The notes under the pieces: generated by a model | The model's input: the letters and a program-made list of their open reading frames with translations, nothing else | Told to the model about the DNA's origin: nothing | Databases searched by the model: none | Program-made: the position numbers and the translations under genes | Source of the DNA: Lentisphaerota bacterium | Lineage (GTDB): Bacteria > Verrucomicrobiota > Kiritimatiellia > UBA8416 > JAIOPI01 | Direction of reading: 5' to 3' | DNA: 64,000 bases | Assembly (NCBI GenBank): GCA_021413965.1 | Contig: JAIOPI010000038.1 | Coordinates: 1-64,000, forward strand | Shown here: in pieces, positions 45,149-54,089 of the stretch | Position numbering within the stretch: the first letter of the stretch is position 1 | How the letters are laid out: each line of letters opens with the position of its first letter

Positions 45149-46680
45149 AGGAAGATCCGGAGGTCGTTGTCTTGGCCGTGGTGCTGGCGCTGTTTGCGGG
45201 CACCATTCTCACCATCCGGCCCAATCGCATGCTCATTGCGGTGGCTGAACAGGCGGCGCGGCAGCGCCAGGCGGCGCACGAGGCGTGGCTCCTGCAGCAC
45301 CCCGTGCTGCGCGGCTTGCGGCTCGCGCTGACGCTGGACGGCACGGTGGAGACAGCCGGCTGGATTGAGCATCCCATGCTGGCGGAGCAGGTCACCTATG
45401 TTCCGGGGCGCTTTCAGCAGGCCGTGCACGTGGGTCCGGGAGCGCGGATCGTGGTGCGGGAAGTCAGCATTCGGCCGGAAAGTACATGGGCCCTGTGGGC
45501 ACGCATCGATCCGGGCGCGGCCACGAACGGCTCCATGCGCATCATGGCCGCCAACGGATGTGAGATCGGCATCGAGGGCGACCGCCTGCTCGTTCAGCTT
45601 TACGATGGCCAGTCCAAGGTTCTGACGGCGCCGCGACCGCCGGTGGGGGCCTGGTTCCACGTGGCCATGGCGTGGGCCAAAGGCGAGCCGGACGGCACGC
45701 TCACGCTCTACGTGAATGGCCAACCGGTGGGAACGCGCGCGTATGCCAACCGCGTGGCGTATCCGTGGCGCCCCGTGACCATCGGCGCCGGGTACGACTA
45801 TTCCCGACCATTCACCGGAGACATTGATGACGTCTGCACCTTTGACCGCACGTTGAACGCGGATGATGTGGCCGCCCTCGCCTGGCTGGGGCTCCGCGAC
45901 CTGAAAGCGCGCCGCGGGGCGGAGGTCACCTCAAACGTCGTACAGGCGGCGCGGGAGACATGGCTGGCCGCTCAGCCTCCAGAAAGCAGGTCCGCCCCCA
46001 CCGTGACGACTGCCGCGCGGGTTGAGTCCGGGCTCTATCGTGAACTGGCGCTGGGATTCACCTTTGATCACGGCTTGGAGCCAGGCCCGTCCGCACACGG
46101 GGAGTTCTCGATGCGGGGCACCCCCTCGACCGTGTCCGGCCAATTCGGGCAGGCCTGCCGATTCGGTGGCGCCGATCTTGTCGCCGTTTCGAATGTGGCC
46201 ATCAAGCCTGAGGGCACATGGTCGGCCTGGGTTCGGCTGGCGGGCGACGACCATGGCGCGCAGCCGATGCGCGTGATGGACGCAAACGGCACGGGCTTTC
46301 AGGTGGAGGGGCAGCAGTGGACCGGTTTCCTGTTTGAGGAATCGGGCACGCACTACGTCGGCACGCTGGTCAGTTCGGGCACCTGGTTCCACGTGGCGAT
46401 GACCTGGGGGCTCGATGCGGCGGGAAAAGGGAGCCTGCGGCTGTACAAGAATGGCGAGTCCGTGTCCGTGAGCGCCTATGGCGGCCGGCCGGGATATCCC
46501 GTGCGGCAATTGGTGGTCGGCGCGAGCTGGGATTTCAATCGCGGGTTCCAGGGGGCGCTGGACGACGTGTGTGTGTTCAACCGGTGCCTGTCCGCGGAAG
46601 AGGTGCGCGAGCTCATGGCCCGCGGTCTCACGGAATGGGAGGCGGGAGCGGTTGGCCGGCAGGGCGGGGCATGGCGGTGA
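45136..46680 (+). CDS. Membrane-anchored protein with two LamG-like (concanavalin A-like) domains
   Basis: Predicted 514-residue protein. It starts MRRLKEDPEVVVLAVVLAL after a strong CAGGAGGG site; the N-terminal helix is a membrane anchor. Two LamG-type modules follow, about residues 60-245 and 285-500. Each ends with a calcium-side element: IDDVCTFDRTLNADDV and LDDVCVFNRCLSAEEV. Strands such as GAWFHVAMAW and GTWFHVAMTW repeat in both. LamG-like domains often bind glycans. Sitting inside a polysaccharide cluster, it could bind the product or a wall polymer at the cell surface. It overlaps the upstream gene by 13 bases. Confidence 0.8.
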   Translation: MRRLKEDPEVVVLAVVLALFAGTILTIRPNRMLIAVAEQAARQRQAAHEAWLLQHPVLRGLRLALTLDGTVETAGWIEHPMLAEQVTYVPGRFQQAVHVGPGARIVVREVSIRPESTWALWARIDPGAATNGSMRIMAANGCEIGIEGDRLLVQLYDGQSKVLTAPRPPVGAWFHVAMAWAKGEPDGTLTLYVNGQPVGTRAYANRVAYPWRPVTIGAGYDYSRPFTGDIDDVCTFDRTLNADDVAALAWLGLRDLKARRGAEVTSNVVQAARETWLAAQPPESRSAPTVTTAARVESGLYRELALGFTFDHGLEPGPSAHGEFSMRGTPSTVSGQFGQACRFGGADLVAVSNVAIKPEGTWSAWVRLAGDDHGAQPMRVMDANGTGFQVEGQQWTGFLFEESGTHYVGTLVSSGTWFHVAMTWGLDAAGKGSLRLYKNGESVSVSAYGGRPGYPVRQLVVGASWDFNRGFQGALDDVCVFNRCLSAEEVRELMARGLTEWEAGAVGRQGGAWR

Positions 46681-46684
46681 TGGC

Positions 46685-47701
46685 ATGACGATCACGCTCA
46701 CAGCAGCGACGGCGGATGTCCCGGGCGAATGGGGCGATTACGTGCGGGCACATCCGGTGGCGGACTGGTATCACGATCCGCGCTGGGCTCTGGTTTTTCA
46801 TCGCGCCTACGGGTTGCGCAGTGCCTATGCGCTGGCACACGATGGACCCCGCGTGATTGCCGGCGCCCACCTCGTGGCCTGCCCGCGACTTCCGTTCGGA
46901 CGGCGATTGATTGCCGGCCCGTTTCTGGCGGCGGGTGGGTGGCTGATGGATGCCGGTGTGGAGCGGGCCGCGGTTGAGGCGGGTCTCCTCGCGGAAGCGC
47001 GCCGGCAGGGCTACGCGAGCGTCGAACTGCGCGAGCATGACCCGGTGACGGCGCCGGTGGCCGGGGATCTGGTTACCCTGCGCCGCGCGTTGCCGGCGAG
47101 TGCCGGCGCGCTGTGGGGCGAACTCGACCCGAAGGTGCGCAACCAGATCCGCAAGGGGCAGAAGAGTGGCGTCACGGTTGCGTGCGGCCGTGAGCAGGTG
47201 GGCGCCTTCTGGTCGCTCTATGCGCGCCACCAATGGATGCTGGGCACCCCCACGCACGGCGCACGATTTTTCGAGGCCATGGCGGACGTGTTTGGTGGCG
47301 ATGCCGAGGTGCGGGTGGCGTTCAAGGATGGGCAGCCGGTGGGCGGGTTGCTTGCCATACATGCCCGGGGAACCACGGTGGCGCTCAATGCCTGTTCGCG
47401 GCGCGAGTTCAACGCCCTCTGCGTGAATCATGTTCTGTATGGGGATGCGCTGGCCGGGGCGACCGCACGGGGGGCGCGGATGTTCGACTTCGGGCGCAGC
47501 GTCTTTGGCTCCGGCACCTTTGACTTCAAGCGCCAGTGGGATGCGCAGCCGATGCGCCTGCGGTATGTGTCGCTGGGCCGCGGCGCGGTGGCGGCCCCGA
47601 CGGAATCGGTGAGACTGAAGCGGGCCGCGGTGTGGTGGTCGGCGCTGCCGTACGCGCTGGCCTGTAAGGTCGGGCCGCGATTGCGGCCGTACCTGGCATA
47701 G
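46685..47701 (+). CDS. FemAB-like GNAT acyltransferase
   Basis: Predicted 338-residue cytosolic protein with the double GNAT fold of the FemAB family. Motifs include ELDPKVRNQIRKGQKSGV (typical of FemAB-type enzymes of EPS clusters), GGLLAIHARGTTVALNA and FDFGRSVFGSGTFDFKRQW. Members associated with exosortase (XrtA) clusters may transfer an amino acid or acyl group to a glycan. No exosortase was seen here. It follows the LamG gene stop by four bases. Confidence 0.8.
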   Translation: MTITLTAATADVPGEWGDYVRAHPVADWYHDPRWALVFHRAYGLRSAYALAHDGPRVIAGAHLVACPRLPFGRRLIAGPFLAAGGWLMDAGVERAAVEAGLLAEARRQGYASVELREHDPVTAPVAGDLVTLRRALPASAGALWGELDPKVRNQIRKGQKSGVTVACGREQVGAFWSLYARHQWMLGTPTHGARFFEAMADVFGGDAEVRVAFKDGQPVGGLLAIHARGTTVALNACSRREFNALCVNHVLYGDALAGATARGARMFDFGRSVFGSGTFDFKRQWDAQPMRLRYVSLGRGAVAAPTESVRLKRAAVWWSALPYALACKVGPRLRPYLA

Positions 47702-47743
47702 CGCCATGGCGGGAACCCGGAACCCAGGAAAGCAGGAACGGTG

Positions 47744-48664
47744 ATGGAACGTAATCGCAGAGCGCCCGTCTTCTGCATGACCGTGGACATGGACGAGTGG
47801 TACCAGATCCGCTGGGTGACGGGCATGAAGGGATCGCTGTGGCCGGATACGCGGGCCCTATTTCGTGACTATTACAAGTCGGACCGGCCGGCGGGCGAAC
47901 TGCATGCGGGTGTCGACAAACTGCTGCGGCTGTTTGCCGCGGAGGGCGTGAAGGCCACGTTCTTCACGTTGGGCGAGACGGCCCAGTACTATCCCGAAGC
48001 CTTGAGGCGCATTGCGGCGGCAGGTCATGAAGTGGCGTGCCATTCGTATTTTCATACGGATCTGTTTCGTCTGACCGACGCGGAATTCGAGCGCGATCTG
48101 CAGCGGGCCAAGGCGTTGCTTGAGTCCGTGACGGGGCAGACGGTGAAGGGGTTTCGCGCCCCAAGCCTGACGCTGGAGAGGCGCCATGCCGCGGTGCTGC
48201 AGCGCGTTGGCCTGCGGTACGACAGTTCACTTTCGAACCTGCGCCCGATGTTTGGGAAGTACCGGGGATTTCACGGAACGCCCCAGACGCCGTACGTCAT
48301 GGCGCCGGAGGATCTGCGCCGGGCGGGGGCAGGGGGGCTGGTGGAGCTGCCGATTCCGTCGATGCCGGTGGCGCACATTCCCGGCTCCATCGTGATCGTG
48401 CACCGCATCTTCGGCACCTGGTACTGCAAGCTGGCGATTGCCGCGGCGCTGAGGCGGGGCTATGGGATGTACTACTGCCACCCCTATGATCTGAACCCTG
48501 CGCCGACGCTCGGGCCACTGCGCTGGAAGCATCGCACGTTCCTGCGCCATCTGGGGCCCTGGTACGAGCGCGAGCTGGGACAGCTTCTGCGCTGGGTCAA
48601 GACCCGTGGCGCCACCTTCGTCCGCGGCGGCGACCTGGCGGAGACGGTTCGCGCGCGCGCGTGA
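47744..48664 (+). CDS. Polysaccharide deacetylase (NodB fold)
   Basis: Predicted 306-residue hydrolase that removes acetyl groups from amino sugars of a polysaccharide. The catalytic Asp pair is in TVDMDEW, the metal His residues in HSYFH (a variant of the H-x(3)-H motif), and ATFFTLGE and FRAPSLT are typical. The ATG at 47744 follows AGGAA; a GTG at 47741 is adjacent. It resembles the deacetylase of XrtA-type EPS clusters. It ends the glycan region. Confidence 0.87.
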   Translation: MERNRRAPVFCMTVDMDEWYQIRWVTGMKGSLWPDTRALFRDYYKSDRPAGELHAGVDKLLRLFAAEGVKATFFTLGETAQYYPEALRRIAAAGHEVACHSYFHTDLFRLTDAEFERDLQRAKALLESVTGQTVKGFRAPSLTLERRHAAVLQRVGLRYDSSLSNLRPMFGKYRGFHGTPQTPYVMAPEDLRRAGAGGLVELPIPSMPVAHIPGSIVIVHRIFGTWYCKLAIAAALRRGYGMYYCHPYDLNPAPTLGPLRWKHRTFLRHLGPWYERELGQLLRWVKTRGATFVRGGDLAETVRARA

Positions 48665-48774
48665 GGCGGGGGGCGGCACCGCCGGCGCGCACCGAGGGCG
48701 ACGGCCAGCGCTTTTCGCTTCCACGGGTTCGGCCGGGGTGCTGTAATGCGGCGGGTTCCGGATCCGGCGCACGC

Positions 48775-50847
48775 ATGCACACCCTGCTTATCGATAACTA
48801 CGACTCCTTCACGTTCAACCTCTTCCAGGCCCTGGCGGAGGTCAACGGCCGCGAGCCGTTGGTGGTGCGCAACGACCAGCTGACGCTTGCCGCCGTGCGC
48901 GCCCTGCCGGTCGATAATATCGTCATTTCGCCGGGCCCCGGTCGTCCGGAGCGGACCGCCGACTTTGGGCTGTGCGCGGAGGTCCTGCGATCCACGGACC
49001 TGCCCGTACTGGGCGTGTGCCTCGGGTGCCAGGGCCTGGGCGCCGCCTTTGGTGCGCGCATCGTGCGAGCCCCGGAACCGATGCACGGACGGCTGAGCCC
49101 CATCACGCACGACGACTCGGAACTCTTCATCGGCATGCCCCAGGGCTTCCAGGCCGTGCGCTATCATTCGCTCATGGTGGGGACCGCACTGCCGGACAGT
49201 TTGCAGGACATTGCATGGACGGACGACGGCATCATCATGGGCCTGCGCCACCGGACGCGCCCCCTCTGGGGGATCCAGTTCCATCCCGAATCGATCTGCA
49301 CGGAGTACGGCACGCGTCTGCTGCAGAACTTTCGCGAACTCACGGCGCGGTACGAGTCGACGCATCGGCGCGCGCTGCGCATGACGGCGGCGACCGGGGC
49401 GGATGTGTCCATCGTGCCACAAGGCCGCGCTCACGCCTCGCCGGCCCTGCCCTCGCGAGTGGCTCACTGGCGCAAGCGCGCGGCCACGGTGGATCCCGAG
49501 GAGGCCTTCACCCGGCTGTTCGGCGATGGCGACAAGGCCTTCTGGTTCGACAGCAGCCTGGTGGTCGCCGGGCTGTCGCGCTTCACCTTCATGGGCGCAT
49601 CGTCCGGGATGCTGATGACGTACGATGTGGGGCAGGGGCAAGTCACCCTGACTACGGACGCGCGCACGAACGTCAGTCGTGAGGATTGTTTTGCGTGCCT
49701 GGCGCGAGAAGTGGCGGCGGGTGCGTGCGCGGATCCGGAGCTTCCGTTCGATTTCTGCGGGGGGCTGGTCGGGTATCTGGGGTATGAGATGAAGGCGGCC
49801 TGCGGTGCATCCCCGGGGCATGCGTCGCCCTATCCAGACGCGGCGTTCATGCGGGTTGATCGCTTCCTCGCCTTTGATCACGTCGAGCGGGCACTCTACG
49901 TCGTGTGCCTTGGCCGTCGGGAGGAGCGCGCGGCTGCCGAGGCCTGGTTCGACGAGGTGGAGGCGCGGCTGGCGGGTGCCACGCCGCCGGTGGGGCCATC
50001 GCCAGTCCGCGCCACGCCGCCGGCGCCGGACGTGGCGCGCGCGCGCGCGGATTATCTGCGCGACGTCGATGCGTGCCGGGAATTGATTGCCGCGGGCGAG
50101 AGTTACGAGATCTGTCTCACCCACACGTTGACCGTGGATGTGGACGTCGATCCGTTGCGCTATTACCGCGAACTGCGCCGGGTCAACCCCGCGCCCTACG
50201 CGGCCTTCCTGCGGTTCGGCGGGCTGGCGGTGCTCTCGTCGTCGCCCGAGCGATTTCTGCGCATCGACCGCGAGCGGATGGTGGACACCAAACCGATCAA
50301 GGGGACGGTTCCGCGCGGCGGCGACGCGGCGGAGGACGCGCGGCTGCGGGAGGCCCTGCGCACCAGCGTCAAGAACCGGGCCGAGAACCTGATGATTGTC
50401 GACCTGATGCGCAACGACCTGGGCCGCGTGTGCGAGATCGGCAGCGTGCATGTGCCGAAGCTGATGGATATCGAGACGTATGCGACGCTGCACCAGATGG
50501 TGAGCACGGTGCGCGGGCGATTGCGGGAGGGACTTGATGCCGTGGCGGCGGTGCGCGAGGCGTTCCCGGCGGGATCGATGACGGGGGCTCCGAAGCGGCG
50601 CACGATGGAGATTCTCGACCGCCTGGAGACGCGCGCGCGCGGGGTCTACTCCGGGGCCTGCGGGTACTTCAGCTTCAACGGCACGGCGGATTTCAGCGTG
50701 GTGATCCGTACGGCGGTGGTCACGCCCGGGCGGGTGACGATCGGGGCGGGTGGGGCGGTGGTGGCGCTCTCCGATCCGGGGGAGGAGTACGCCGAGACCC
50801 GGCTCAAGGCGCAGGCGCTGCTGGCGGCGCTGGCGGCGGTTGGCTGA
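48775..50847 (+). CDS. pabAB: Fused aminodeoxychorismate synthase (PabA-PabB)
   Basis: Predicted 690-residue cytosolic enzyme that uses glutamine and chorismate to make 4-amino-4-deoxychorismate for folate synthesis. Residues about 1-190 form a class I glutamine amidotransferase (DNYDSFTFNL, Cys in GVCLGCQG at about 82, HPES at about 170). The C-terminal half is the chorismate-binding domain (SPERFLRI, PIKGTVPRGG, GSMTGAPK). PIKGT with Lys is a mark of PabB instead of anthranilate synthase (PIAGT). The start at 48775 (MHTLLIDNYD) was chosen. The 3' end overlaps a 74-residue antisense gene. Confidence 0.92.
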   Translation: MHTLLIDNYDSFTFNLFQALAEVNGREPLVVRNDQLTLAAVRALPVDNIVISPGPGRPERTADFGLCAEVLRSTDLPVLGVCLGCQGLGAAFGARIVRAPEPMHGRLSPITHDDSELFIGMPQGFQAVRYHSLMVGTALPDSLQDIAWTDDGIIMGLRHRTRPLWGIQFHPESICTEYGTRLLQNFRELTARYESTHRRALRMTAATGADVSIVPQGRAHASPALPSRVAHWRKRAATVDPEEAFTRLFGDGDKAFWFDSSLVVAGLSRFTFMGASSGMLMTYDVGQGQVTLTTDARTNVSREDCFACLAREVAAGACADPELPFDFCGGLVGYLGYEMKAACGASPGHASPYPDAAFMRVDRFLAFDHVERALYVVCLGRREERAAAEAWFDEVEARLAGATPPVGPSPVRATPPAPDVARARADYLRDVDACRELIAAGESYEICLTHTLTVDVDVDPLRYYRELRRVNPAPYAAFLRFGGLAVLSSSPERFLRIDRERMVDTKPIKGTVPRGGDAAEDARLREALRTSVKNRAENLMIVDLMRNDLGRVCEIGSVHVPKLMDIETYATLHQMVSTVRGRLREGLDAVAAVREAFPAGSMTGAPKRRTMEILDRLETRARGVYSGACGYFSFNGTADFSVVIRTAVVTPGRVTIGAGGAVVALSDPGEEYAETRLKAQALLAALAAVG

Positions 50848-51028
50848 CGGCGCGCAGATCCAGGGACCGGATGGCTTGGACGGCGCACTCCCAGCGCCCC
50901 TCGGCGCAGAGCCCGCTGATGCCGGCGTCTTCATAGGCCTGAAGGGCCGCCTCCAGGCAGGCCTGGCGGATCCGTTCGGCGTGAGGCGGGGGCAGGCGCG
51001 GGGCATTGGTTGGGGATGTGTCAGTCAT
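50804..51028 (-). CDS. Small acidic-helical protein convergent with and overlapping pabAB
   Basis: Predicted 74-residue protein. HAERIRQACLEAALQAY and DAGISGLCAEGRWECAVQAIRSLDL look like a genuinely conserved small protein often found near folate/chorismate genes, not a shadow frame. The remainder is Pro/Ala tail. It overlaps the end of pabAB by 44 bases on the other strand. Role unknown. Confidence 0.65.
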   Translation of the reverse strand: MTDTSPTNAPRLPPPHAERIRQACLEAALQAYEDAGISGLCAEGRWECAVQAIRSLDLRAVSQPPPAPPAAPAP

Positions 51029-51041
51029 GGTTGAAGGAATT

Positions 51042-51176
51042 CGGCAGGGACGCCTCGCCCCACCGCGGCCGGTTTTCGCGCGTCAATTGACGTGGCGGAT
51101 ATCCAGATGTAATTATACACATATTGGGGCCGGGGTTCAAGGGGGGGCGCGGCTCGGCGGGACGCCTCGCCCCACC
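51042..51176 (+). repeat. Two direct copies of GGGACGCCTCGCCCCACC
   Basis: Copies lie at 51042-51064 and 51155-51176, about 113 bases apart, each with CGGC upstream. The second continues CTCGGAGGCG, shared with the tail of the repeat at 16926. The 277-base gap between the 74-residue gene and the PLP gene is otherwise free of coding sequence. Confidence 0.6.
51081..51119 (+). promoter_or_regulatory. AT-rich promoter-like island before the PLP gene
   Basis: CGTCAATTGACG (51081-51092) is a perfect 12-base palindrome and contains a TTGACG -35-like element. Downstream lie TGTAAT (51108-51113) and TATACA (51114-51119), with spacers of 15 or 21 bases, so neither is ideal. The stretch is strikingly AT-rich for this window. 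The transcript would have a leader near 190 bases. Confidence 0.35.
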
Positions 51177-51305
51177 TCGGAGGCGATTCAGAAACTCGAT
51201 ATCAGCGGGAGGGCGCGGTGTCCCTGCCGAGGCACGCCGGCAGACGCCGACGTAAACCAGCCTGCGCCCACTTGTTTGTGAATGGTCAATAAGGCGGGAG
51301 GGACG

Positions 51306-52490
51306 ATGACGGCACCGAAACGGGCGTTGCAGACGATCTGTGCGCATGGGGGGGAGCGGGGGGCGGAGGAGCGCGCGGGGAATGCGTCGTTCGTACCGCC
51401 GATCGTGCAGAGCACGCTGTTCAATCTGGGCACCTCCGCGGATGCCGAGGCGCTGTTTGCAGGCGAGCGGCCGGGCTTTACGTACTCGCGCTTTGGGAAT
51501 CCCACGGTCGAGCGGCTGGCGTTGGTGCTGGCGCAGTTGGAGGGCGGGGCCGGTGCGCTGGTGACGGCGTCGGGCAATGCGGCCACGCTCTGTGCCCTGA
51601 CGGCGGCCCTGCGCGGGCGCGACGATCGCATCGTGACCCATCCCGATGTCTACGGCGGGACGCTCGAACTGGTTCGCATCTGCGGAGAGCGCTACCGCCT
51701 GCCGGTGGAGGTGGTCGATCCTGCGCAGGCCGCGGACTGGCAGGCCGCCATCGCGCGCGCGTCGGTTGTGCTGATCGAGACGCCGTCGAATCCGCTGCTG
51801 AAGCTGCTCGACGTGGAAGCGGTCGCGGCGTGCGCCCACGCCGCCGGCGCGCAACTGATCGTGGACAACACAGTGGCGACGCCGTGCAATCAGCAGCCGC
51901 TGCGGCTGGGGGCGGACTGGGTGGTGCATTCGGTCAGCAAGTACTTGAACGGGCACTCGGACATGATCGGAGGCTGCGTCATCAGCCGCGCGCCGCTGAC
52001 GGCGGCGCAGCGTGGGGTGCACAAGAACCTTGGCGGCACGGTCAATGCCATGGACGCGTGGCTCATGCTGCGCGGCCTGCGCACATTCGTGTTGCGTATG
52101 GAGGCGCACAATCGCAACGGGGCGGCGGTGGCGGAATGGCTGCGCGGGCATCCGGCGGTGAGCCGGGTGTTCTATCCAGGCTTGCCGGACAATCCCCAGG
52201 CCGCCATCTTCCGCCGGCAGATGGGGGCAGGTGGGGCGCTGCTGTCGTTTGAGCTCAACGGTGGCGAGGCGGCGGCGCGCGCCTTCCTGGATCGGCTGCA
52301 ACTGGTCGTGCACGCGGTCAGTCTTGGCGGCATGGAGAGCCTGGCGACGCGTCCGGCGGCGACGAGCCACCGGGGGATGACGCTGGAGCAGCGCGCGGCG
52401 GCGGGGGTGAGCGGCGCGCTGATCAGGCTCTCGGTGGGCGTTGAAGTGCTGGACGACATTCTCGCGGACCTGGGGCAAGCGTTGGCGTAA
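51306..52490 (+). CDS. Cys/Met metabolism PLP enzyme (trans-sulfuration family)
   Basis: Predicted 394-residue cytosolic PLP enzyme. The start at 51306 follows GGGAGG. The PLP Lys lies in SVSKYLNGHSD (about residue 212); DNTVATPCNQQPLRLGAD and SLGGMESLATRP are family-wide motifs. THPDVYGGT and YSRFGNPTVERLA are also present. This group includes cystathionine gamma-synthase, gamma-lyase, beta-lyase, methionine gamma-lyase and O-acetylhomoserine sulfhydrylase; I cannot assign one. No other sulfur genes are near. Confidence 0.88.
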   Translation: MTAPKRALQTICAHGGERGAEERAGNASFVPPIVQSTLFNLGTSADAEALFAGERPGFTYSRFGNPTVERLALVLAQLEGGAGALVTASGNAATLCALTAALRGRDDRIVTHPDVYGGTLELVRICGERYRLPVEVVDPAQAADWQAAIARASVVLIETPSNPLLKLLDVEAVAACAHAAGAQLIVDNTVATPCNQQPLRLGADWVVHSVSKYLNGHSDMIGGCVISRAPLTAAQRGVHKNLGGTVNAMDAWLMLRGLRTFVLRMEAHNRNGAAVAEWLRGHPAVSRVFYPGLPDNPQAAIFRRQMGAGGALLSFELNGGEAAARAFLDRLQLVVHAVSLGGMESLATRPAATSHRGMTLEQRAAAGVSGALIRLSVGVEVLDDILADLGQALA

Positions 52491-52575
52491 CGGATACCGG
52501 CGGGAATCCGGCCGTGACGGCCGGCTCCATTCGGCATGCGGAACCGGAACGGGCGAGGCGAGTGCCGATGGGCGG

Positions 52576-52601
52576 CCGCGCCCGGAGGTCGCGGCCCACC
52601 T
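52576..52601 (+). repeat. Copy of the CCGCGCCCGGAGGTCGCGG repeat
   Basis: CCGCGCCCGGAGGTCGCGG then CCCACCT, 85 bases after the PLP gene stop and between it and the convergent SGNH-like gene. Same family as 16875, 16926 and 41828. Confidence 0.7.
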
Positions 52602-52633
52602 GGGGGACACGCATAGGGACACGCACCGGGGGC

Positions 52634-53905
52634 TTACGCGGGCAGGGCGGCGCGGCGCTTGCCGGCGAGGAAGCGGACCAGCTCGACGGCCATGACCTTG
52701 TGATAAGGCGGTGCCGTGTGAATCTCGTCCAAGGCCGGGAACTCGGCGCGCAGCGGGTGCGAGTCGAGCAGCGGATAGACCTCGATGACCGTGGCGCCGG
52801 CCTCGCGTGCGGCCTTCACGGCGAGCTTCTCCCGCTCGTAAATTTCGGGGTATACCATCACGCTGTCGAAGACGATCACCTTCGACCCATGCTCTTGCAG
52901 GCGCTGGATCGCGTACTTGAGGTCGGAACGGTTTTCCTCGTTGTTGCAGATGGTCACCAGGATCGTCTGGTCGGGGCGTTGCTGGATGACCTGGTCGAGC
53001 AGTTGCTTGCGGGCGATCGTGGGGGTCAGGCTGCCGCGGCCGAGGTGAAGCCACTCGATGTCCGGATTGAAGTGCCGCACGATGCGGCCGGCGATGTCCG
53101 TGAAACTGCCGGGGCTTGCCCAATGCAGGGACATGGTGAACGAATGGCCGCAGACGACCAGGCGCTGCGGGGGCAGCATGCGCAGGCCGCTGGCGCAATC
53201 CCGGACCTCGGGCGTGGCCAGCAGTTCGCGCGCCATGGTCTCGGCCGTGACCTTGCCGCGATACTTGTCGCCCCAGTTCCTCAATTTGCGGGAGGCGAGG
53301 TGCCAATCGTTGGGCGTGACGTCAAAGGGGCAGGCACAGCACTTGGGGGAGAGTTCCTTGCCCATGGCGATGTACGCTTCGCGCTCGCAGACGAGGCCGA
53401 GTTCCTCGAGGCTGACGGGCAATTCCATCGCCAGGTAGTGGCGGAAGACGTCCTGGAGTTCCACGGCGTCGAGCATGATGTAGAGGACGATCTGGTAGAG
53501 GCTGGCGACCGCGCGCACGTGGGTGACGGGGGCCTGGGGCGCCGCGTGGCGAAGGTGGTCGGCGGCCACGGAGAAGGGCAGGCCGGGCGCGAGTTTGAGC
53601 CGCACGCTGGTCAGCTGTTCAACCGCGTCCTGGACGGTGGTGAAGGGGGGGGTATGGGGGATCTCGATGTGCGAGTCGCTGCCGCGCGTGAGCCAGTCTT
53701 TCACGGCTTCGGTCTTGGCGCTCATCAGGCGGCTGAAGGTGGCGGCCATCGCGTTTCGCGTGTCGGAGGAGCCAGGGAACGCAAAGGCAGCGGCATCACC
53801 GCGCCCGGTCTCTTCGCGGTAGCGCGCCTGGTGGGCATGCGCGCCGAGAATGACCGCTTCAACAAACTGCTGTTTCCGTAGCTCGATGGTGTTTGTGGGC
53901 TGCAT
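52634..53905 (-). CDS. Unknown protein with Cys cluster and C-terminal SGNH/GDSL-like domain
   Basis: Predicted 423-residue protein without signal peptide or membrane helix. The ATG at 53905 follows GGGGA at good spacing; an earlier ATG at 53950 is possible. Residues about 1-240 are helical and contain SPKCCACPFDV and CEREAY, a Cys group that could bind metal. The C-terminal part has CGHSFT (about 255; GDSL-type Ser), VTICNNEENR (about 320) and DEIHTAPPYHK (about 395; Asp-x-x-His), in the correct order for SGNH hydrolases. Which ester it might cleave is unknown. Confidence 0.55.
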   Translation of the reverse strand: MQPTNTIELRKQQFVEAVILGAHAHQARYREETGRGDAAAFAFPGSSDTRNAMAATFSRLMSAKTEAVKDWLTRGSDSHIEIPHTPPFTTVQDAVEQLTSVRLKLAPGLPFSVAADHLRHAAPQAPVTHVRAVASLYQIVLYIMLDAVELQDVFRHYLAMELPVSLEELGLVCEREAYIAMGKELSPKCCACPFDVTPNDWHLASRKLRNWGDKYRGKVTAETMARELLATPEVRDCASGLRMLPPQRLVVCGHSFTMSLHWASPGSFTDIAGRIVRHFNPDIEWLHLGRGSLTPTIARKQLLDQVIQQRPDQTILVTICNNEENRSDLKYAIQRLQEHGSKVIVFDSVMVYPEIYEREKLAVKAAREAGATVIEVYPLLDSHPLRAEFPALDEIHTAPPYHKVMAVELVRFLAGKRRAALPA

Positions 53906-54089
53906 GGTGTGTTCCCCGTCGAATCCAGCCGAATCCATCAATGATTTCATAGCCCATCCCGAAAGGCAAGCGAGGACTCCGTCGTCGTGCGTGGCGATGT
54001 GCCCGGCACGCCTCAGAGTCTCGCGGGCCGCCCCCGCGAGGGCGCCCCGGTTCCGGGACGCCGGTCGCTGGTGGGGTTGCGTGGCGCGA

